DNA of 64,000 nt, taken from positions 14,619,317 through 14,683,316 of the forward strand of contig NC_079207.1 of assembly GCF_026745355.1 (NCBI RefSeq), written 5' to 3'. Shown in pieces: positions 60,984 through 64,000 of this stretch (position 1 is its first letter; each line of letters starts with the position of its first letter). The notes beneath the pieces were generated by a model that was given only the letters and a program-made list of their open reading frames with translations, was not told the DNA's origin and searched no databases. The translations under genes were made by a program, and so were the position numbers. Source of the DNA: Beta vulgaris subsp. vulgaris. Its lineage: Eukaryota; Streptophyta; Magnoliopsida; Caryophyllales; Amaranthaceae.

Positions 60984-61615
60984 GTATTGTGTTAGACCGT
61001 CCGACCATAATCTTTGGTCGGACGACTTTTAGTTGGTTTCAATTTTTTTCAGTTGGTTTCAATTTTTTTCAGTTGGTTTCAAATTTTTTTCAGCTGGTTT
61101 CAATTTTTGTTCAGTTGGTTTTAAATTTTTTTCAGTTGGATGTAAGTTACCTCTAAATGAAAGTAACTTACCTCTAAATGAAAGTAACTTACCTCTAAAT
61201 GAAAGTAACTTACGTCTAAATGAAAGTAAATTATCTCTAAATGAAAGTAACTTCCCTCTAAATGAAAGTAGCTTCCCTCTAAATGAAAGTAACTTACCTC
61301 TAAATGAAAGTAACTTTCATATCTCACAACCAGCAAAAAAAAATGAGCGGTGAACGTCTCAATAATTTTCTCTTTCCTCTCTATAATTTCCTCTTCTATT
61401 GGTGCTTTCTTTGTCTTCTTCTTTGTCTTCTTCAAAGAATATCCCAACTCAAATTCATCACATTCATCATCCACCCCCAAAGATGACGGCAATTCTCAGC
61501 GGAAGCTCAAATTCATTACATTCATCATGAAGTAGAATGTCGTTAGTTTTCAGCGGAAGCTGGTATTAGGACTGGTCCGACCAAATATATGGTGTCAGAC
61601 GGTCTGACACAATAC
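60984..61615. mobile_element. 632-bp TIR element holding two minisatellites
   Basis: The ends GTATTGTGTTAGACCGTC and GACGGTCTGACACAATAC form an inverted repeat (one mismatch), and a second inner pair (GGTCGGAC / GTCCGACC) follows. No target duplication was identified. Inside are about five 20-bp units (CAGTTGGTTTCAATTTTTTT, 61029-61140) and eight 21-bp units (CTCTAAATGAAAGTAACTTAC, 61151-61316). It is non-coding as far as can be seen. Confidence 0.75.
61151..61316. repeat. 21-bp minisatellite, 8 copies
   Basis: Eight units of CTCTAAATGAAAGTAACTTAC with few changes. Because 21 is divisible by three, both strands show open heptapeptide repeats (LPLNESN on plus, SYFHLEV on minus), an expected by-product rather than evidence for a protein. 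Confidence 0.95.
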
Positions 61616-61927
61616 TTTCACAAAATTATTTATCTTCCTAATGTAAAATATCGAAACTGATCTATGATCTTCCAATGGTTCTACAAAAAAAGTTTATTGG
61701 TGCACATATTAATACCATTTTGCAGGTTTTAATTGAAGGATTTATAATACATCCAACATCATTGGAGGGTCTATTCTCCTAATTTTCTTTTTTTCTGTCC
61801 TCGTTCTCTTTTTTCAGATATTGTCCCCCTAGTTTTACAGTTTCTCACAAAAGTAATGCAAGTGTTTTTAATGACCCCATCACTCATTCTTCGGTTGCTT
61901 AAATAAAGTATGGATCTTTTGAAGATA

Positions 61928-62245
61928 CTCCCTCCGTTTCCTAAAGATCTTCTCACTTACTGTTCCTACAGATACCAAGGAAAATCAAGTTGTGTGGGGC
62001 ATAGTGTGAGTAAAGTAGGAGAGAAAAAGGGGTTAAAATAAATAAAAAAATAAAAAGAGGTTAAAGTAGGAGAGAGAAATGAAGTAAAATTGAATTAATA
62101 ATGTAATGGTGGACCATATGATAGTGACATGAGAGGGTAAATAGGGAAATTTGTTTTGCCAAATAAGGAATAAAGCAAAAGAGGGAAGATCTTTTGGAAA
62201 CACTCTTAAACGGAAAGAGGAAAGATCTTTAGGAAACGGAGGCAG
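61928..62245. mobile_element. Stowaway-like MITE, TA duplication
   Basis: Ends CTCCCTCCGTTTCCTAAAGA and TCTTTAGGAAACGGAGGCAG are flanked by TA (61926-61927 and 62246-62247). Length is 318 bp. A second internal AAGATCTTTTGG word lies near the right end. Confidence 0.93.
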
Positions 62246-62574
62246 TATATCTTTAAAAAATTGAGACAAATCTAATAAAATTCAATATGATAATGTTTTT
62301 TTTCATTCTGCATAAATAAAGTAATACGATGTTCTTCTAACTTTTATACTTCGAAGTTGAAAGAACAAAAAGAAAGGACAAAAGAGACATATTATTATAG
62401 CTATTAATTAAATCTTAAAAAATTATATTAAATCTATTTACAAACTAATAATAGTCATAATAACTGTACAAGAAAACCTATCAAAGAGAAAATATCTATT
62501 TACAAAATATATGCATAGAATATTCTATTCTATCAATTAATTTATTATTACTAACCAAAGTCTAACCCGTATAT

Positions 62575-62803
62575 GGCTACACGAGGGTTTCAAGACTGTC
62601 AGTTCCGGCACTGCTTCCGCGAAGCTAACAAGGCTGCTGACTTCATGGCTAGAAAGGCTCATGCCTACCCCTCCTTACTGTACTGGTTTCCCCCGTATTG
62701 TTTGGATTTTTCCCTCATCATCCGAAAGGATGTTTTAGGCTGGCCCCCAGATTAGGGGTTAGCCTAAGTTTGTTCTCCTTATCAAAAAAAAAAAAAAAAA
62801 AAA
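62575..62803 (+). mobile_element. 5'-truncated LINE (RNase H end and poly-A) with 18-bp target duplication
   Basis: The insert encodes the end of a LINE RNase H domain (FRHCFREANKAADFMARKAH, stop at 62753-62755), then a short 3' untranslated region and a poly-A run (62784-62806). It is flanked by an exact 18-bp duplication beginning AAAGTCTAACCCG (62557-62574 and 62804-62821; the leading A residues overlap the A-tail). This is the classic result of target-primed reverse transcription that stopped early. It is not the same family as the LINE at 29712-33883. Confidence 0.93.
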
Positions 62804-62894
62804 AAAGTCTAACCCGTATATAAAAAAAAACACGGATCAGGATAATTAGGAATGACAATTCAGTTCAGATCTGGAAAAAAAAATCAAAACTAAG

Positions 62895-63236
62895 GCTATG
62901 TTCAGTTCACCTTACTTTTGCTTATTTCAGATCTAATCAGATCAGATCAGAAAAAATAAGATCGGATCAGAAAAAATAAGTTCAGATCAGACCAGATCAG
63001 ATCAGTTCAGATCATGCTTATATTTAAAAACTCATTATTACTATTAAATATCTTTCATTACATATTAGTAAAAATTATATAATTGAATATTAATAAAGTA
63101 CTCATTGAGACGAATCAAACAAGACCCCACATGACTATATTTTTTCTTATATATTGAGAAAAATCTAAAAGATTCTCTCTAATTGTGAATAGTGTCAAGA
63201 TTCTAAGTGAGAAAGATAAAAAAAATACAAAGGGAG
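62895..63236. repeat. GATCA-type repeat joined to a truncated Stowaway MITE
   Basis: From 62895 (GGCTATGTTCAGTTCACC) the sequence turns into CAGATCAGATCAGA-type repeats up to about 63015, like one end of a TIR element whose other end is missing. From about 63048 to 63236 it matches the right two thirds of the Stowaway MITE at 50462-50720 (for example GAGACGAATCAAACAAGA and ACAAAGGGAGTA), lacking the left end. Confidence 0.65.
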
Positions 63237-64000
63237 TATTATTATTTACTAGTACATTTGTTCAAAAGATTATTATTGTTGTTGTTGTACTTATTAATTA
63301 TTAATATTGGTAATTATTATTAATCTTGTTGTTACCATTATAAATGTCATTGTTATCATTATATTAAGTTATTTTGTTGTTATTAAATAATAGAAAATTA
63401 AAAGCCACGTGTTAAGAACATAAGATTGACGCAAAAATAAGAAATTATAATATGATAGCTCAAATTCATGACAACGAAACTACTAAGTTCGGATTACATT
63501 TCAAAATAAGCTAAGTGTGAGATACAAATTATAAATTTAGATTCGGTAACCTCTTCCTACCGAATTCCAAATCTCTCTAGCTATTTGAAGTTGCACGCTA
63601 TTTATTTCTTTTTGCCAAGTCATAGTTGTTTGTATATCTTTTTTTATTTATATGGAAAAAAAGAGTTGAGTCTGCGCGACTTCTCAAGTGTGAAACATTT
63701 TTTTTAAGGGAAAGTGTGAAACATTGTATAAGTGCTCTTATAAATTAATGACTTGAGTTATATAATTATTTTTAGTAATAATATATTATTATGATTATAA
63801 TTATTATTGTTGTTCTTTATAATAATAATATATATATATATTATTATTATTATTATTATTAATAAAAGTTGTGTTAAAGTTGTAATAGAAATAAAATGAT
63901 AATAATAGTAATTCTATAAAGAAGATCTTATAATGTATTGCATAATAATGAATTACAAAGTAATAATATAATAGTAATAATATATTTTATAAAAGATAAG
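63237..64000. other. AT-rich, no gene; short ATT/TA microsatellites
   Basis: Trinucleotide ATT/AAT runs and TA runs (about 63780-63860) dominate. No gene or element boundary could be supported before the window ends. Confidence 0.5.

Noticed and set aside
61033..61353. Heptapeptide-repeat protein LPLNESN
   Set aside because: It is explained by the 21-bp minisatellite, whose length keeps frames open on both strands; no start context or other domain supports a gene.

Overview
The window is nuclear DNA of a flowering plant, very probably a eudicot. It is AT-rich, its genes have many introns with GT-AG borders, and it contains three recognisable plant genes among Ty1/copia, Ty3/gypsy, LINE, SINE, hAT, Harbinger-like, Mutator-like, CACTA and Stowaway elements. 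The species cannot be fixed from sequence alone. There is no bacterial operon, CRISPR array or credible tRNA or rRNA gene.

Three intact multi-exon genes, all on the minus strand, could be reconstructed exon by exon with the frame open throughout: a 12-exon TauE/SafE-family membrane protein (4245-8701, 476 aa), the 10-exon spliceosomal protein U1-70K (13349-20526, 468 aa) and an 8-exon proline-rich receptor-like kinase of the PERK type (40787-46169, 612 aa). A possible last exon of a fourth gene lies at the left edge (105-172, plus). The genes have unrelated jobs (membrane transport, pre-mRNA splicing, cell-surface signalling) and show no sign of working together. Several of their introns carry small DNA transposons.

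The rest is layered transposon debris. 433-3395: decayed copia element. 3396-3500: LINE tail. 9427-11283: hAT MITE, palindromic pair, Harbinger-like MITE and a SINE with a clear target duplication. 20937-21608: a MITE inside a MITE. 23794-26819: a 3.0-kb solo LTR with a perfect 5-bp duplication. 27076-29208: a MULE-like MITE, a TBCCD1-like gene fragment, minisatellites and AT microsatellites. 29712-39737: a LINE read on the minus strand (ORF2, then ORF1) split by a truncated gypsy element, whose 1.77-kb LTR carries 14 copies of a GC-rich near-palindrome. 48184-49944: a CACTA element inside an older TIR element. 50317-58798: a full-length but dead copia element with a matching 5-bp duplication, entered later by a MULE (gag), a CACTA (reverse transcriptase) and a Stowaway MITE (3' LTR). 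59566-63236: two unusual TIR elements with internal repeat arrays, a Stowaway, a 5'-truncated LINE with an 18-bp duplication, and a chimeric repeat.

Most element boundaries rest on paired terminal repeats plus target-site duplications read directly from the sequence. Superfamily names are inferred from duplication length and terminal motifs.
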